Positions 17,296 to 26,145 of a stretch of 64,000 nt of DNA are shown here, in pieces. The notes below the pieces were generated by a model. It was not told the origin of the DNA and did not search any database. It saw nothing but the letters and a program-made list of their open reading frames with translations. Source of the DNA: Thermococcus sp. (GTDB taxonomy: Archaea > Methanobacteriota_B > Thermococci > Thermococcales > Thermococcaceae); contig NZ_JAMOQU010000101.1 of the NCBI RefSeq assembly GCF_027063845.1, positions 1 to 64,000 of the forward strand, given 5' to 3'. Within the stretch, counting starts at the first letter, position 1, and each line of letters begins with the position of its first letter. The translations under genes and the position numbers were made by a program.

Positions 17296-18225
17296 ATGAT
17301 TTTCGACGCACACTCGGATTTGCCCACCTTCATCTACGACGAGAGGAAGGCAGGGAAAACGCGCGTCCTCGAAGGGAACTGGCACTTCTTCAACGGCTGG
17401 GTTAGTTCTAGGGTCATGGCGATATGGACGAGGCCGGACAGGCGAAAGGACGCAACCGTTTACGGCTTCGAGGTTTTGAACGCCTTTCTCAAGGACATCG
17501 AGGAGAGCGAGCGCTTCGAGCTCGTGAGGAACGTTGAGGAGATGCGGAAAACGATAAAAGCCGGAAGGGTCGCGCTCTGGCTCGGCCTCGAAGGGGGAGA
17601 GCCAATAGGCGAGAGTTTAGAGCTCCTCGAGGTCTTTCACCGCCTAGGGCTCCGCGTTCTGACGCTCACCTGGAGCCTGAGGAACGCGATAGGCGACGGA
17701 GTCTTCGAGAGAACGAACGGAGGCCTCACCAACTTCGGCGTGGAGGTCGTTGGAAAGGCCGAGGAGCTTGGAATAGTGATAGACCTCAGCCACATAAACG
17801 AGGCAGGCTTCTGGGACGCCCTTGATGTCACATCCTTCCCGGTCATAGCATCACACTCCAACGCGAGAAAGCTCTGCGACCACCCAAGGAACCTGACCGA
17901 CGAGCAGTTGAAGGCGATAGCCGAGAGGGACGGCGTTGTTGGTGCCGTCGCTATACCGGGCTTCGTGGATAAGGAGAAGCCGACACTGGAAAAGTACGTC
18001 GAGCACATAACTTACATGGCCGACCTCATAGGCTACAAACACGTAGGCCTCGGCTTCGACTTCGTCTACTACCTGAGCGGATGGAGTGGGAGGAACGTCG
18101 AGGGCTTTGAAAACGAGTCAAAGATTCCTGCGCTCATTGAAAAGCTGAGAGAAAACTTCAGCGAGAAAGAGGTGGAGGCGATAGCCTTTAAGAACTTTGA
18201 AAGGGTGTTTGAGAGAATAACCTAA
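17296..18225 (+). CDS. Membrane dipeptidase, peptidase M19 family
   Basis: A 309-residue zinc dipeptidase of the renal dipeptidase (M19) family, an amidohydrolase-fold enzyme. Seen: the metal-binding FDAHSDLPT at the N-terminus, GLEGGEP (about residue 98) with the bridging glutamate, DLSHINEAGFWD (about 161) and ASHSNARKLCDHPRN (about 186), which complete the dinuclear site. It may cleave dipeptides or D-amino-acid dipeptides. ATG 17296 follows GGGTGAG, part of which is the stop of the upstream TPR gene, so the two form an operon. The 3' end overlaps the convergent unknown gene by 4 nt. Confidence 0.92.
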   Translation: MIFDAHSDLPTFIYDERKAGKTRVLEGNWHFFNGWVSSRVMAIWTRPDRRKDATVYGFEVLNAFLKDIEESERFELVRNVEEMRKTIKAGRVALWLGLEGGEPIGESLELLEVFHRLGLRVLTLTWSLRNAIGDGVFERTNGGLTNFGVEVVGKAEELGIVIDLSHINEAGFWDALDVTSFPVIASHSNARKLCDHPRNLTDEQLKAIAERDGVVGAVAIPGFVDKEKPTLEKYVEHITYMADLIGYKHVGLGFDFVYYLSGWSGRNVEGFENESKIPALIEKLRENFSEKEVEAIAFKNFERVFERIT

Positions 18226-18662
18226 GGCCTCCTGAGAAAAGAGGGTATCCCCAGATGCCCCCTGCTGTTGGAAAAGCGCACGAAGCCGAGGAACCTCGCT
18301 TCACCAGTAAGCCGGACGGAGAGCATGCCCAGAATCCTTGAGCGCTCAACGACCGAGCGAACTGACTCCGCACTGAGCTCCGCCTCAAGAACGGGAGGCC
18401 TGTAAACTCCAAGCATGACGTCAAGCTCCCTGTCCGAGGCACCCTCAGTTCTTCCTTTTCTGAAGGAGTCGAGGGCCGGGCCGAGGACGTTCCTCGCCTC
18501 CGCCTCCCGAAGGACGCGCTCCTTAAGCTCCCTCGACCAGCCACTCCAAGCCAAGTGGCCAGAATAGCCCAGAAAGTAGCCGAGCAAATAGGCCTTTCGA
18601 ACAGGACTTTCCTCTGAGAGTATTTCTGCTATTGTCACGGGTTTTTTTCGAAACCTTCTCAT
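18222..18662 (-). CDS. Hypothetical protein cotranscribed with KaiC-like ATPase
   Basis: A 146-residue, basic, apparently soluble protein. No family recognised. It begins MRRFRKKPVTIAEILSEESP and has a Gly/aromatic-rich segment AYLLGYFLGYSGHLAWSGW (about 24-42) that could be a short helical hairpin, then charged helices. Its ATG (18662) overlaps the TGA of the KaiC-like gene as ATGA, so the two are translationally coupled. That pairing is the only clue to its function. Confidence 0.7.
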   Translation of the reverse strand: MRRFRKKPVTIAEILSEESPVRKAYLLGYFLGYSGHLAWSGWSRELKERVLREAEARNVLGPALDSFRKGRTEGASDRELDVMLGVYRPPVLEAELSAESVRSVVERSRILGMLSVRLTGEARFLGFVRFSNSRGHLGIPSFLRRP

Positions 18663-19354
18663 ATGAGTGGCCCCCTGACGGAGAGTCCGCGGGAACCAAA
18701 CTCAACGCGGTACATCCTCGTCTCGTGGTTCGTCCTGCGCATCTTGAGAACCTGAACGGCGCGAACCATCTTGACGCCGTCGAGGTAGTAGTGGAGCATT
18801 ATGACACCATCAACGAGGTAGTGCTCCTCTGTGTAGCGGTCGAGCTCGGTCAGCTCGGCAACGAGTATAGTTGTTATGCCGAGGTCTTCAATCGTCCTCA
18901 AGAAGGTTGCGAGTTCAGCTCTCTTCTCGGCGGGGTCTGTTGTGGGGAAGTCTACGGCGGTAAGCGGGTCTATGACAAGGCGCGAAATCTTCGCCTCCCT
19001 CGCTAGGTCTTTGATGCGGAACATAACGCTGCTCCACTGGGGAGGTTTGGCAGTGGAGCCCCAGAGTTCCCGTCCAAGGTCGTAGAGGATTAGGTTCCCG
19101 TGGGCGATGTGGTCTCTAACCTCCGGGTCGAAGCGCTCAAAGTCTTTGATGACCTCCTCGGGATTGTGGACGAGTGATATGTACGCAACCCTCTCGCCGT
19201 TTCTCGCACCCTCCACGAGGAACTGCATGGCAAAGGTGGTCTTACCGCTCCCGGGAGGACCTGTGACCAGGTAGGCCTTTCCAGGAACGAAGCCACCCTC
19301 GATAAGCTCGTCAAAGCCAGGGATTCCGGTGCGAACCCTCTCGCCGGCCCTCAT
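18659..19354 (-). CDS. KaiC/RAD55-like ATPase
   Basis: A 231-residue RecA-superfamily ATPase of the archaeal KaiC/GvpD/RAD55 group. Seen: the lead-in RTGIPGFDELIEGGFVPGKA, Walker A GPPGSGKTT (32-40), and a Walker B-like strand SRLVIDPLTAVDF (about 123-135), followed by TTILVAELTELDRY. Single KaiC domain, in contrast to the double-domain clock protein. These proteins often act in signalling or DNA-linked regulation, but targets are unknown. ATG 19354 has GGGAGG upstream; an open frame further to 19483 crosses the promoter zone and is not used. Confidence 0.87.
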   Translation of the reverse strand: MRAGERVRTGIPGFDELIEGGFVPGKAYLVTGPPGSGKTTFAMQFLVEGARNGERVAYISLVHNPEEVIKDFERFDPEVRDHIAHGNLILYDLGRELWGSTAKPPQWSSVMFRIKDLAREAKISRLVIDPLTAVDFPTTDPAEKRAELATFLRTIEDLGITTILVAELTELDRYTEEHYLVDGVIMLHYYLDGVKMVRAVQVLKMRRTNHETRMYRVEFGSRGLSVRGPLI

Positions 19355-19431
19355 CCTATCAGCCTCCCGCTTATTAATAAGTGAGGTAAAACTATATAAA
19401 AAGGTGTCCCATCCTGGAAGAGGGAAAGGCC

Positions 19432-20289
19432 ATGAACGCTTACTTTTTAACTGCTCGGGACGCGAGAAGGATGCTCCTCTCACGAGGGGCGGTCAGGCTC
19501 AACCTCGACCTCAGGAAGACCAACAGGACGTGGGAGGTAACGCGGGAAGGTGATGAGTTCATCTTCCCCGACGGAACGCGAGTTTCGAGAGACGTCATCG
19601 AGAGGATAGCAAGGGACGAGGGTAGCGTTTACTTCGTTAAAGAGGGGGGAGTTTACAAGGCCGCCATCGCTGGAGAGGGCTTCTACAAGCTCGTCCCGAC
19701 GATTCCGCCGACGATTGAGATAAACGGCATCAGGATGCACAGGACGAAGGGAGTAAACCCGCTCCAGGACACAAGGAACAAGGTTAACACGGTAAAACCA
19801 AAGGAAGGCGAGACGGTCTTAGATACCTGCATGGGACTCGGTTACACCGCCATAGAGGCCTCAAAGAGGGGGGCCTACGTCATAACAATCGAGAAGGATA
19901 AAAACGTCATCGAGCTCGCGAAGATAAACCCCTGGAGCCGGGAGCTCTTCACGGGCGGTAAAATACAGGTGATTCACGGCGACGCCTTTGAGGTGGTGAA
20001 GAAGTTCAACGAGGAGAGCTTCGACGTGGTAATACACGACCCCCCGCGCTTTTCTTTAGCAGGACAGCTCTACTCGGAGGAGTTCTACCGCGAGCTTTTC
20101 AGGGTTTTGAAGCCCGGCGGAAGGCTCTTCCACTACGTTGGCAACCCCGGAAAGAAATACCGCAGAAAGGACCTCCAGAAGGGTGTTATGGAGCGGTTGA
20201 GGAGGGCCGGCTTCGTCGGCGTTAAGCGCGTTGAAGAGGCGCTTGGTGTCGTCGCGAGAAAACCTGGGGAGAGAAAAGGGAAGAACTAA
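19432..20289 (+). CDS. SAM-dependent methyltransferase (COG2521-like)
   Basis: A 285-residue predicted Rossmann-fold methyltransferase. Seen: an N-terminal roughly 110-residue domain with PTIEINGIRMHRT, then motif I TVLDTCMGLGYTAIEASKRG (about 123-142), motif II VITIEKDKNVIELAK, the VIHGDAFEVV step and the catalytic-type DPPRF motif (about 203-207). DPP[RF] after the fourth strand suggests action on an exocyclic amino group or nucleic acid. It resembles archaeal COG2521 proteins; the substrate is not known to me. ATG 19432 has GGGAAAGGCC upstream. The 3' end overlaps the next convergent gene by 4 nt. Confidence 0.82.
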   Translation: MNAYFLTARDARRMLLSRGAVRLNLDLRKTNRTWEVTREGDEFIFPDGTRVSRDVIERIARDEGSVYFVKEGGVYKAAIAGEGFYKLVPTIPPTIEINGIRMHRTKGVNPLQDTRNKVNTVKPKEGETVLDTCMGLGYTAIEASKRGAYVITIEKDKNVIELAKINPWSRELFTGGKIQVIHGDAFEVVKKFNEESFDVVIHDPPRFSLAGQLYSEEFYRELFRVLKPGGRLFHYVGNPGKKYRRKDLQKGVMERLRRAGFVGVKRVEEALGVVARKPGERKGKN

Positions 20290-21686
20290 ATCCCCCCGAC
20301 CTCCTCCAGCTCCTCGAAGGCTTCTAAGTTCGTGTAGTAGTCCATGAGCTCCGAGATTTCCTTTCTGAGCTTGAAGCTCCTGACTATTGCTATCCCGAAG
20401 CCAATTATGGACGGCCATATCAGGTAGAGAAGCAACTTTGCGTCGCTTATCGGTATGGGCCTTGGCTCAGTGAAGCGATTGAAGTTCCATATCATGAAGG
20501 CTATCATGAGCCAGGCGGTGGAGAAGTTGGTGAGCCCGCTACCACTCTCACCGAGCTTGAAGCCAGGGATGACGTCCTTGGTTATCGGTGGGAGCAGGTT
20601 GCTTCCCATGAAGCCGAGCTGGTCCTCGAAGACGTGGAGCCACTGACCTATCATTGAAGCGAGTGCCAACTCCGTCGCGTGCTCGTAGCCTATCAGCTTG
20701 AAGAAGGCAAAGACGACGAGGCCTATTATAATGCCCATCGTGAGGGAGTGGCTGAAGCCGTGGTGCCAGGGCAGGAACCTGTCCTTGACGACGGTCTTGC
20801 CCCTGAACTCGGCCTTTCTGAAGGCTATCTCAGGGCCCGAGAAGGAGTCTATCCTCGTGGGCTTGGGGTAGGTCTTGATGAAGGGCACGCTGACCTTCGC
20901 TATGCCGTACTTCCTGTACTCGGGAACGTCGCCGCCTATGGCGACCCCTCCGGGCGTTACTATCGGCCCCATCTCAACCCTGACCTCCCTCCTGGGCGGG
21001 TCGAGGTGGACCCAGAAGCGCCTGTAAACGTCTCCAGGTAGGCGAATGTTGTGTATCTTGACTATCCTCTCGCCCTCGCGGTAGGCTTCCTCGATGGCCC
21101 TCGCTATGGTGTCAGCTATGCCCTGCGGGTGCGGTGCGTCGCTGACGACGAGCTTGAGCGAACCGTCCTCCTCAACGTCCACGTAGCCGAAGACGAGCAT
21201 CTCCTTGCCTTCCTCGATTTTTCCGAACTCCTCCTCGAAGAACTCGTAGTCATCTCCGAAGGCCTCGACGGTTATCTTCCCTGTTCCGTCGTTGAGCGTG
21301 AAGACTATGCTGTTGTAGTTTTCGGTCACCGTCTCCTCGCTCCCGTCCTCGCGGAGCACCTTGTACGTAACCTTTCCCGAACCCCTGACGAGTATCTCTT
21401 CTACCGTTCCCTCGACGGCAAAGAACTGGTAGCGGTTCTTCTCGCTCAGCTCGCTAATTTTGACGAGCTTTGGAGCGTAGTGCTTCTTCTCGTCCCAGGG
21501 GGCAGGGTCTATCTCGTAATCCCTCCTCGCAAGGAACTTCCCGAACTTGAAGTCCACGAAGTCGGGGAAGTAAGCGGCTGCCGCCGCTATGACGGGAATG
21601 AGTATGCCGAGCCTCAAATCACCGACGAGTGCCGCGAAGAAGGTTGCGGCCGCGAGGCCCGAGATGTAGTGGGTGAACCCTCTCAT
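20286..21686 (-). CDS. Membrane DUF457 (YdjM-like) protein with inserted OB-fold domain
   Basis: A 466-residue protein. The N-terminus (MRGFTHYISGLAAATFF) and the C-terminal half (HGFSHSLTMGIIIGLVVF, GQWLHVFEDQLGF) carry the His/Asp-rich membrane pattern of the DUF457/YdjM predicted metal-dependent hydrolases, with a PDFVDFKFGK segment near residue 42. Between them, at about 75-185, lies an OB-fold-like domain (FTLNDGTGKITVEAFGD) similar to the repeats of the protein encoded at 23021-25990. About six membrane spans. ATG 21686 has GGGGTGATGGAAG upstream. Third gene of an operon, 6 nt after the TctA-like gene. No proven activity. Confidence 0.75.
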   Translation of the reverse strand: MRGFTHYISGLAAATFFAALVGDLRLGILIPVIAAAAAYFPDFVDFKFGKFLARRDYEIDPAPWDEKKHYAPKLVKISELSEKNRYQFFAVEGTVEEILVRGSGKVTYKVLREDGSEETVTENYNSIVFTLNDGTGKITVEAFGDDYEFFEEEFGKIEEGKEMLVFGYVDVEEDGSLKLVVSDAPHPQGIADTIARAIEEAYREGERIVKIHNIRLPGDVYRRFWVHLDPPRREVRVEMGPIVTPGGVAIGGDVPEYRKYGIAKVSVPFIKTYPKPTRIDSFSGPEIAFRKAEFRGKTVVKDRFLPWHHGFSHSLTMGIIIGLVVFAFFKLIGYEHATELALASMIGQWLHVFEDQLGFMGSNLLPPITKDVIPGFKLGESGSGLTNFSTAWLMIAFMIWNFNRFTEPRPIPISDAKLLLYLIWPSIIGFGIAIVRSFKLRKEISELMDYYTNLEAFEELEEVGGI

Positions 21687-21692
21687 CTTCCA

Positions 21693-23021
21693 TCACCCCA
21701 GTCCGAGCAGGTGCATGAAGTAGCCCGTGTGGCCCGTCATGCTGATGAGCACGGGCAGTATGAGCCCACCGAGGCAGTAACTCCTCCTGGTGTTGAACGC
21801 TGCCGCCATCATTCCTATAGCCGTTGAGACGAGGAGCACGGCAATGCCCATGGGGCCCGTGAGGAGGTAGCTTATCACCACAAGCGTCACTGCAACCACG
21901 TAGGAGAGCTTCTTGATGTGGACGACGTTGAAGCTCTTAGCTATGAACTTGGAGAGGTAGTAGGTGAAGAGGAAGCTTATCCCCGCGCTGAGAAGTATAA
22001 CGCCTATCGCGGCCAGATACTCCGCGTAGCTCTTGGGGGTGTAGATTGAGCTGACGAGCCACGCCGCCGCTCCCCTCGTGAGCCTCAGCTGGGGCAGGAA
22101 GAGGAGCGTGAAGGCCCCGACGTAGTAGATGACCCTGTTCACGCCCTGGCTTATGATGAAGGCGTCGTCACCGCGCTGGCTGGTCATGTGGCCCGCAACG
22201 AGGGCACCCATTCCACCCGTGATTATCGGGTAGACCGCCGCTATGGTTCCTCCCAGAGCGCCACCGAAGGTGGCCTTGAGGGTGTTGTAGACGCTGCTCT
22301 CAACTTTGTCGTCGGGAACCTGCTCGAGCATCGGCGGGTTGGAGAGTATGTTGAGTATCACCCAAGACATTCCGAAGAAGCCGATGAACATCGGTGTGAG
22401 CCTCGTGTAGGCGCTCGTCGTCGGCAGGAGGTTGGTGTTCATGACGATGAAGCCCAGTATTCCCGATAGGAAGAACACCAGGATTCCGCCGAGTATCTGC
22501 CTCCAGGCCAGCCAGAGCCTCTCCGCAGGTGTCCTTCCGCGGTCTCCTTCCTTGGGCCACTCGCTCATGAACATGAAGACCACTATGGCGACGAGGAAGT
22601 AGGTTATGTACGGACTGGTCGCCTGGTAGATTGGGGGCAGAACCCTCGGGAAGATGAAGAGGGCGCCGAGGACCAGTACTAGGGTTCCCGCGACTGCCCC
22701 GATGAGGTAGAGGAGAACTGCTTCATGTCCTCTGCCGAGGAGGAGGTAGCGCTGGGTCGGGAAGAGGAGGAACACCGCGCTCTCGTCGGCGACGCTGAAG
22801 TAGACGCTCGATATTGCACTCACGTATGCGTAGGCCACTATTGCCCCGATGGCGAAGAATGGAAAGGCCTGGACGGGCATCAGCTCACCGACACCGAAGA
22901 CAGCCACCAGTAGGGCCATTATGTTGAATATGTGGAAGCCAGGAATCCAGGAGATGAGGGAGCCGAAGAGCACCCCCGCAAGGGACCAGATTAAAAGTTC
23001 GGAGAGGGGAATCATGGCCAT
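21693..23021 (-). CDS. TctA-family (COG1784) membrane permease
   Basis: A 442-residue protein with about ten to twelve hydrophobic segments, matching the archaeal branch of the tripartite tricarboxylate transporter TctA family. Seen: WIPGFHIFNIMALL near the N-terminus, AVYPIITGGMGALVAGHM around residue 262 (the internal glycine-rich loop), and a C-terminal SLTG-like SMTGHTGYFMHLLGLG. No TctB or TctC partner is present, so classical binding-protein transport is unlikely. ATG 23021 overlaps the upstream stop (TGATG); ATG 23015 with GGTGA spacing is an alternative. Middle gene of the OB-repeat operon. Confidence 0.78.
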   Translation of the reverse strand: MAMIPLSELLIWSLAGVLFGSLISWIPGFHIFNIMALLVAVFGVGELMPVQAFPFFAIGAIVAYAYVSAISSVYFSVADESAVFLLFPTQRYLLLGRGHEAVLLYLIGAVAGTLVLVLGALFIFPRVLPPIYQATSPYITYFLVAIVVFMFMSEWPKEGDRGRTPAERLWLAWRQILGGILVFFLSGILGFIVMNTNLLPTTSAYTRLTPMFIGFFGMSWVILNILSNPPMLEQVPDDKVESSVYNTLKATFGGALGGTIAAVYPIITGGMGALVAGHMTSQRGDDAFIISQGVNRVIYYVGAFTLLFLPQLRLTRGAAAWLVSSIYTPKSYAEYLAAIGVILLSAGISFLFTYYLSKFIAKSFNVVHIKKLSYVVAVTLVVISYLLTGPMGIAVLLVSTAIGMMAAAFNTRRSYCLGGLILPVLISMTGHTGYFMHLLGLG

Positions 23022-25990
23022 CACCTCACCTCGATGCAGTCGCCCCTGTAGGGGATGACCTCGACGGTTCCCTTGTACTCGGCGACGTAGCCCGCTATTC
23101 TGACCGTCTGGCCCTTTTCAAAGCTCATGTCTCCTGCAACGCTCTTCGGGATGAATATCACCAGTTCCCCGCTTCCGTCGTCGATGGTCAGCTTGACGAA
23201 GCTCCTGCCCGTGTAAACGTCCTGGATTGTTCCCTCAACAATCACGGTCTGTCCGAGCAACTCAAGGGTAACCTCGCCCGTGCCAAGCTTCTCGGCTGGA
23301 ACCGCTTCGATAACGGTCAATGAGACAACCTCGGATTTGTCGGCGTCGTAGGTTATCCTGAGCGTGCTTCCCGTTCCCGCTTCCCTCGGGTCGGGAAGGA
23401 GCTCCCTAGCCACCTTGAGCTTCGTGCTTCCAGTGTCGTCGTGGACGGCCAAGTAGTAGGCACCGTTCTCGTAGCTCAGCCCGTCCCAGACGACGGTGAG
23501 GTTGACCCTGCCCGATGCGTTGGAGAGCTCGGAAACGGTTATCTCCTCCACCCCACCGGAGGGCTTCTCCTGGACTATGATGGCATCGAGGGTGTAGACC
23601 ACAATCTCGGCCTTTTTGTCGTACTCATCCACGTAGCCAGCCAAATAGACGCCCTGACCTTTCTCAATGCTCAGGTTCGCACCGCCGGGTACGAAGACCG
23701 CTATTCCACCGCTTCCGTCGTCTACCGTCAGCTTGAGGTTCTTACCGATGACCGCAACGTCCACCGCGGTTCCGTTGACCGCTATCGTCTTTCCTTTCAT
23801 TTCAAGGCTTACTGAACCCGTCTTGACGAGCTTCGCCGGGATGGCCTTCGAGACGTTGAGGGCGATTATCGAGCCGCTCAGCGGGTCGGCGACGACCTTA
23901 AGTTCGCTTCCCGTTCCAGCGTTTAGGGGGTTCGGGAGGAGCAAGCGGTCGATTGTGAGGGTTGCACTTCCAGTGGAGTCGTGCACCGTCATGAGGTAGT
24001 CGGGCTTCTGGTAGCCGAGGGCGTCCCAGGTGACGGTCAATAGGAGTGGCTCTGTGGCAGTCTTGAGCTCAGCGACGGTCCCCTCCACAGGTCCAGATTC
24101 CTGAAGCTTCTCAATCGCCTCAGGATTGAAGAGCACGACTTCGGGACTGTCCCGGTACAGCTCAACGTATCCCCCGACCTGAACAAGGTCGCCCTCCTCG
24201 GGAACGTATGCAAGCTCGTTGGCAGTTGAGCGCGGGACGAAGACCGGGAGGTTGCCGATGACTATCTTGAGGTTGCCACTGAGGTTCGCCACGTCGGTGA
24301 CCTTGCCAACGACAATGACGAGCTGTCCCTCCATCTCCGCGGTGACCTCGTCGGGCCTGAGCGGAATCGGCGCTATCGGAACCTCAACGGTGAGGTTCTC
24401 CCCCTTTACAAGGCCTGGGCTCTCCACCAGACCTCTAATGACAACCTGACTGCCCGTTCCCGCATCGAGCGGGTTGAGGTTGAGCAGTACCTCCCTCGGA
24501 AGAGAGGCCCTAACGCCGTCCACCGTGAGGTAGTAGGTGCCGTTGGCGTACGTTACGCCCTCTATGGAACCAACGAAGTCCACAAGCTGGCCCTCGTAGT
24601 CAGCGAGCTGAGCCGCGGTGACCCTCGGGAGCTCTATGCTCTGGGGTGGAAGTGGCTCGCCAAGGGCCCTTATTCCCTCTCCCGTGTAAACCACGACTTC
24701 GAGCTTCCCGCGGTACTCCTCAAGGTAACCCGCAACCTCGACGCCGAGGCCCTCCTTCAAACCATCCTTCGTCTCGTTGGAAAGTTCCGCCAAAGTGGCC
24801 GAGGGTATGAAGACGTCCATCTTACCCGTTCCGTCGTCAATGACGAGCTTAAGGTTCGAGCCGATTCTGGCGACGTCCTCTATGTTGCCCTTCACGGCAA
24901 CTATTGAGCCACGCATGTCGAGGGTTAGGGTTCCGATTGGCTTGAACTCGGTTTTAACTGGCCTAACGACCTCCAGGTAGGCCGCGACGAGCCTGCCGTC
25001 GTCGCCCATTCTTCCCGCAACCTTGACGGTGCTCTCACTCGACGCGTTGAAGGGGTTGAGGTTGGCGAGAACTTCGCGCGGGACGAGGGCTTCGAGGTAG
25101 TTCTGGCCGTCGGTAAGCGTTAGAACGTAGCGACCGTTCTCGTACGTTATTCCGGCTATGGAGCCCTCCACTGCCATGACCATTCCCGGATAGCCATGAG
25201 CCTCGCCTATCGGAACGACCGGGGCTTCCTCAATGGGCGTGACGGACAGCTGTGAGAGGTTCCTGACGACTATCTCCGGTGAGGTGCCCTTGTAGAGGTA
25301 GACTATTCCCGGGGCGTAGAGCGTGTCGCCGACCTTGACAGAGAGGTTGTTGAAGACGAGAAGAACCCTCGGGACGAGCACGGAAACGAGGGACTCACCG
25401 GTGTCGACGGTCATCAGGTAGCCGGAGCTGACGTTGGAGAACTCGGTGACGATGCCCTCAACCGCCACGTAAGTGTTGCTCATGTTGGCGTTGAGGGACT
25501 TTACAAGGGGTGGCCTGTCGGAATAGAGCTTCGAGCGGAAGTGGAGACCTTCAAGATACTGAAGCATCGAGTACGTGTAAGTTTCCCTCACGCGGAGCTG
25601 AACTTCAGCCGTCACCTCGTCGCCGGGGAACGGGACGAGTCCCTTCTTTATCATCTCGTCGGCGAGGGGAGAGTAGACGCGAACGTCCATCTGTCCCGTT
25701 CCATCGTCCACAGTGAATGTGATGCTCAGCTTTCCGCCGGTCTGGGAGACGTAGGGGACTGTGGTGACTGTTCCGTTTATCCTGACGACCGCGTAGTTCA
25801 TGAGGTAGTTACCGTAGACGTCACTCACCTTCACAAGCGGGGCCTGGGCGCCCTGGGCCGCGACAAGTAGAACCGCAACCCCTATTATCGAGAGCAGAAG
25901 GGAGAAGTACTTGAGCCTCGAAACGTCGAGCTTCTTCTGTTCCTTCAGCCCATGATAGTAGAGCTTCTTCTCACCTTTCTTCTCGGTCAT
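23021..25990 (-). CDS. Large surface OB-fold-repeat protein
   Basis: A 989-residue protein with one N-terminal membrane anchor or uncleaved signal (about 29-49, FSLLLSIIGVAVLLVAAQGA) preceded by a Lys-rich cytoplasmic tail. The rest is about ten OB-fold-like repeats of roughly 80-95 residues in two alternating kinds. One has LKLVIDDGTGKMDVFIP and ends VAGYLEEYRGKLEVVVYT; the other has ENGxYYLTV and LLNLNPLDAGTGS. Most of it should lie outside the cell. OB folds bind nucleic acid, sugar or protein; the ligand is unknown. ATG 25990 has GGAGGT six bases upstream; ATG 25996 touches it. First gene of a three-gene operon. Confidence 0.82.
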   Translation of the reverse strand: MTEKKGEKKLYYHGLKEQKKLDVSRLKYFSLLLSIIGVAVLLVAAQGAQAPLVKVSDVYGNYLMNYAVVRINGTVTTVPYVSQTGGKLSITFTVDDGTGQMDVRVYSPLADEMIKKGLVPFPGDEVTAEVQLRVRETYTYSMLQYLEGLHFRSKLYSDRPPLVKSLNANMSNTYVAVEGIVTEFSNVSSGYLMTVDTGESLVSVLVPRVLLVFNNLSVKVGDTLYAPGIVYLYKGTSPEIVVRNLSQLSVTPIEEAPVVPIGEAHGYPGMVMAVEGSIAGITYENGRYVLTLTDGQNYLEALVPREVLANLNPFNASSESTVKVAGRMGDDGRLVAAYLEVVRPVKTEFKPIGTLTLDMRGSIVAVKGNIEDVARIGSNLKLVIDDGTGKMDVFIPSATLAELSNETKDGLKEGLGVEVAGYLEEYRGKLEVVVYTGEGIRALGEPLPPQSIELPRVTAAQLADYEGQLVDFVGSIEGVTYANGTYYLTVDGVRASLPREVLLNLNPLDAGTGSQVVIRGLVESPGLVKGENLTVEVPIAPIPLRPDEVTAEMEGQLVIVVGKVTDVANLSGNLKIVIGNLPVFVPRSTANELAYVPEEGDLVQVGGYVELYRDSPEVVLFNPEAIEKLQESGPVEGTVAELKTATEPLLLTVTWDALGYQKPDYLMTVHDSTGSATLTIDRLLLPNPLNAGTGSELKVVADPLSGSIIALNVSKAIPAKLVKTGSVSLEMKGKTIAVNGTAVDVAVIGKNLKLTVDDGSGGIAVFVPGGANLSIEKGQGVYLAGYVDEYDKKAEIVVYTLDAIIVQEKPSGGVEEITVSELSNASGRVNLTVVWDGLSYENGAYYLAVHDDTGSTKLKVARELLPDPREAGTGSTLRITYDADKSEVVSLTVIEAVPAEKLGTGEVTLELLGQTVIVEGTIQDVYTGRSFVKLTIDDGSGELVIFIPKSVAGDMSFEKGQTVRIAGYVAEYKGTVEVIPYRGDCIEVR

Positions 25991-26145
25991 GACCATACCT
26001 CCGGATTATTTGACGTAGCAACCCAGTTGATGGACTTCCCTTTTAACACTTTCGTGTCAAAATAATGCAGGGTTGGGCAGGTTTGAATAAGAGAGAACTT
26101 TACGTGGTGGGAAAATAACTTAAACTCCAACGAGACCGTGAAGAT

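Noticed and set aside
21051-21827. A 258-codon plus-strand open frame in the DUF457/TctA region
   Set aside because: It crosses the junction of two genes on the other strand, both of which have membrane-protein character and good ribosome sites.
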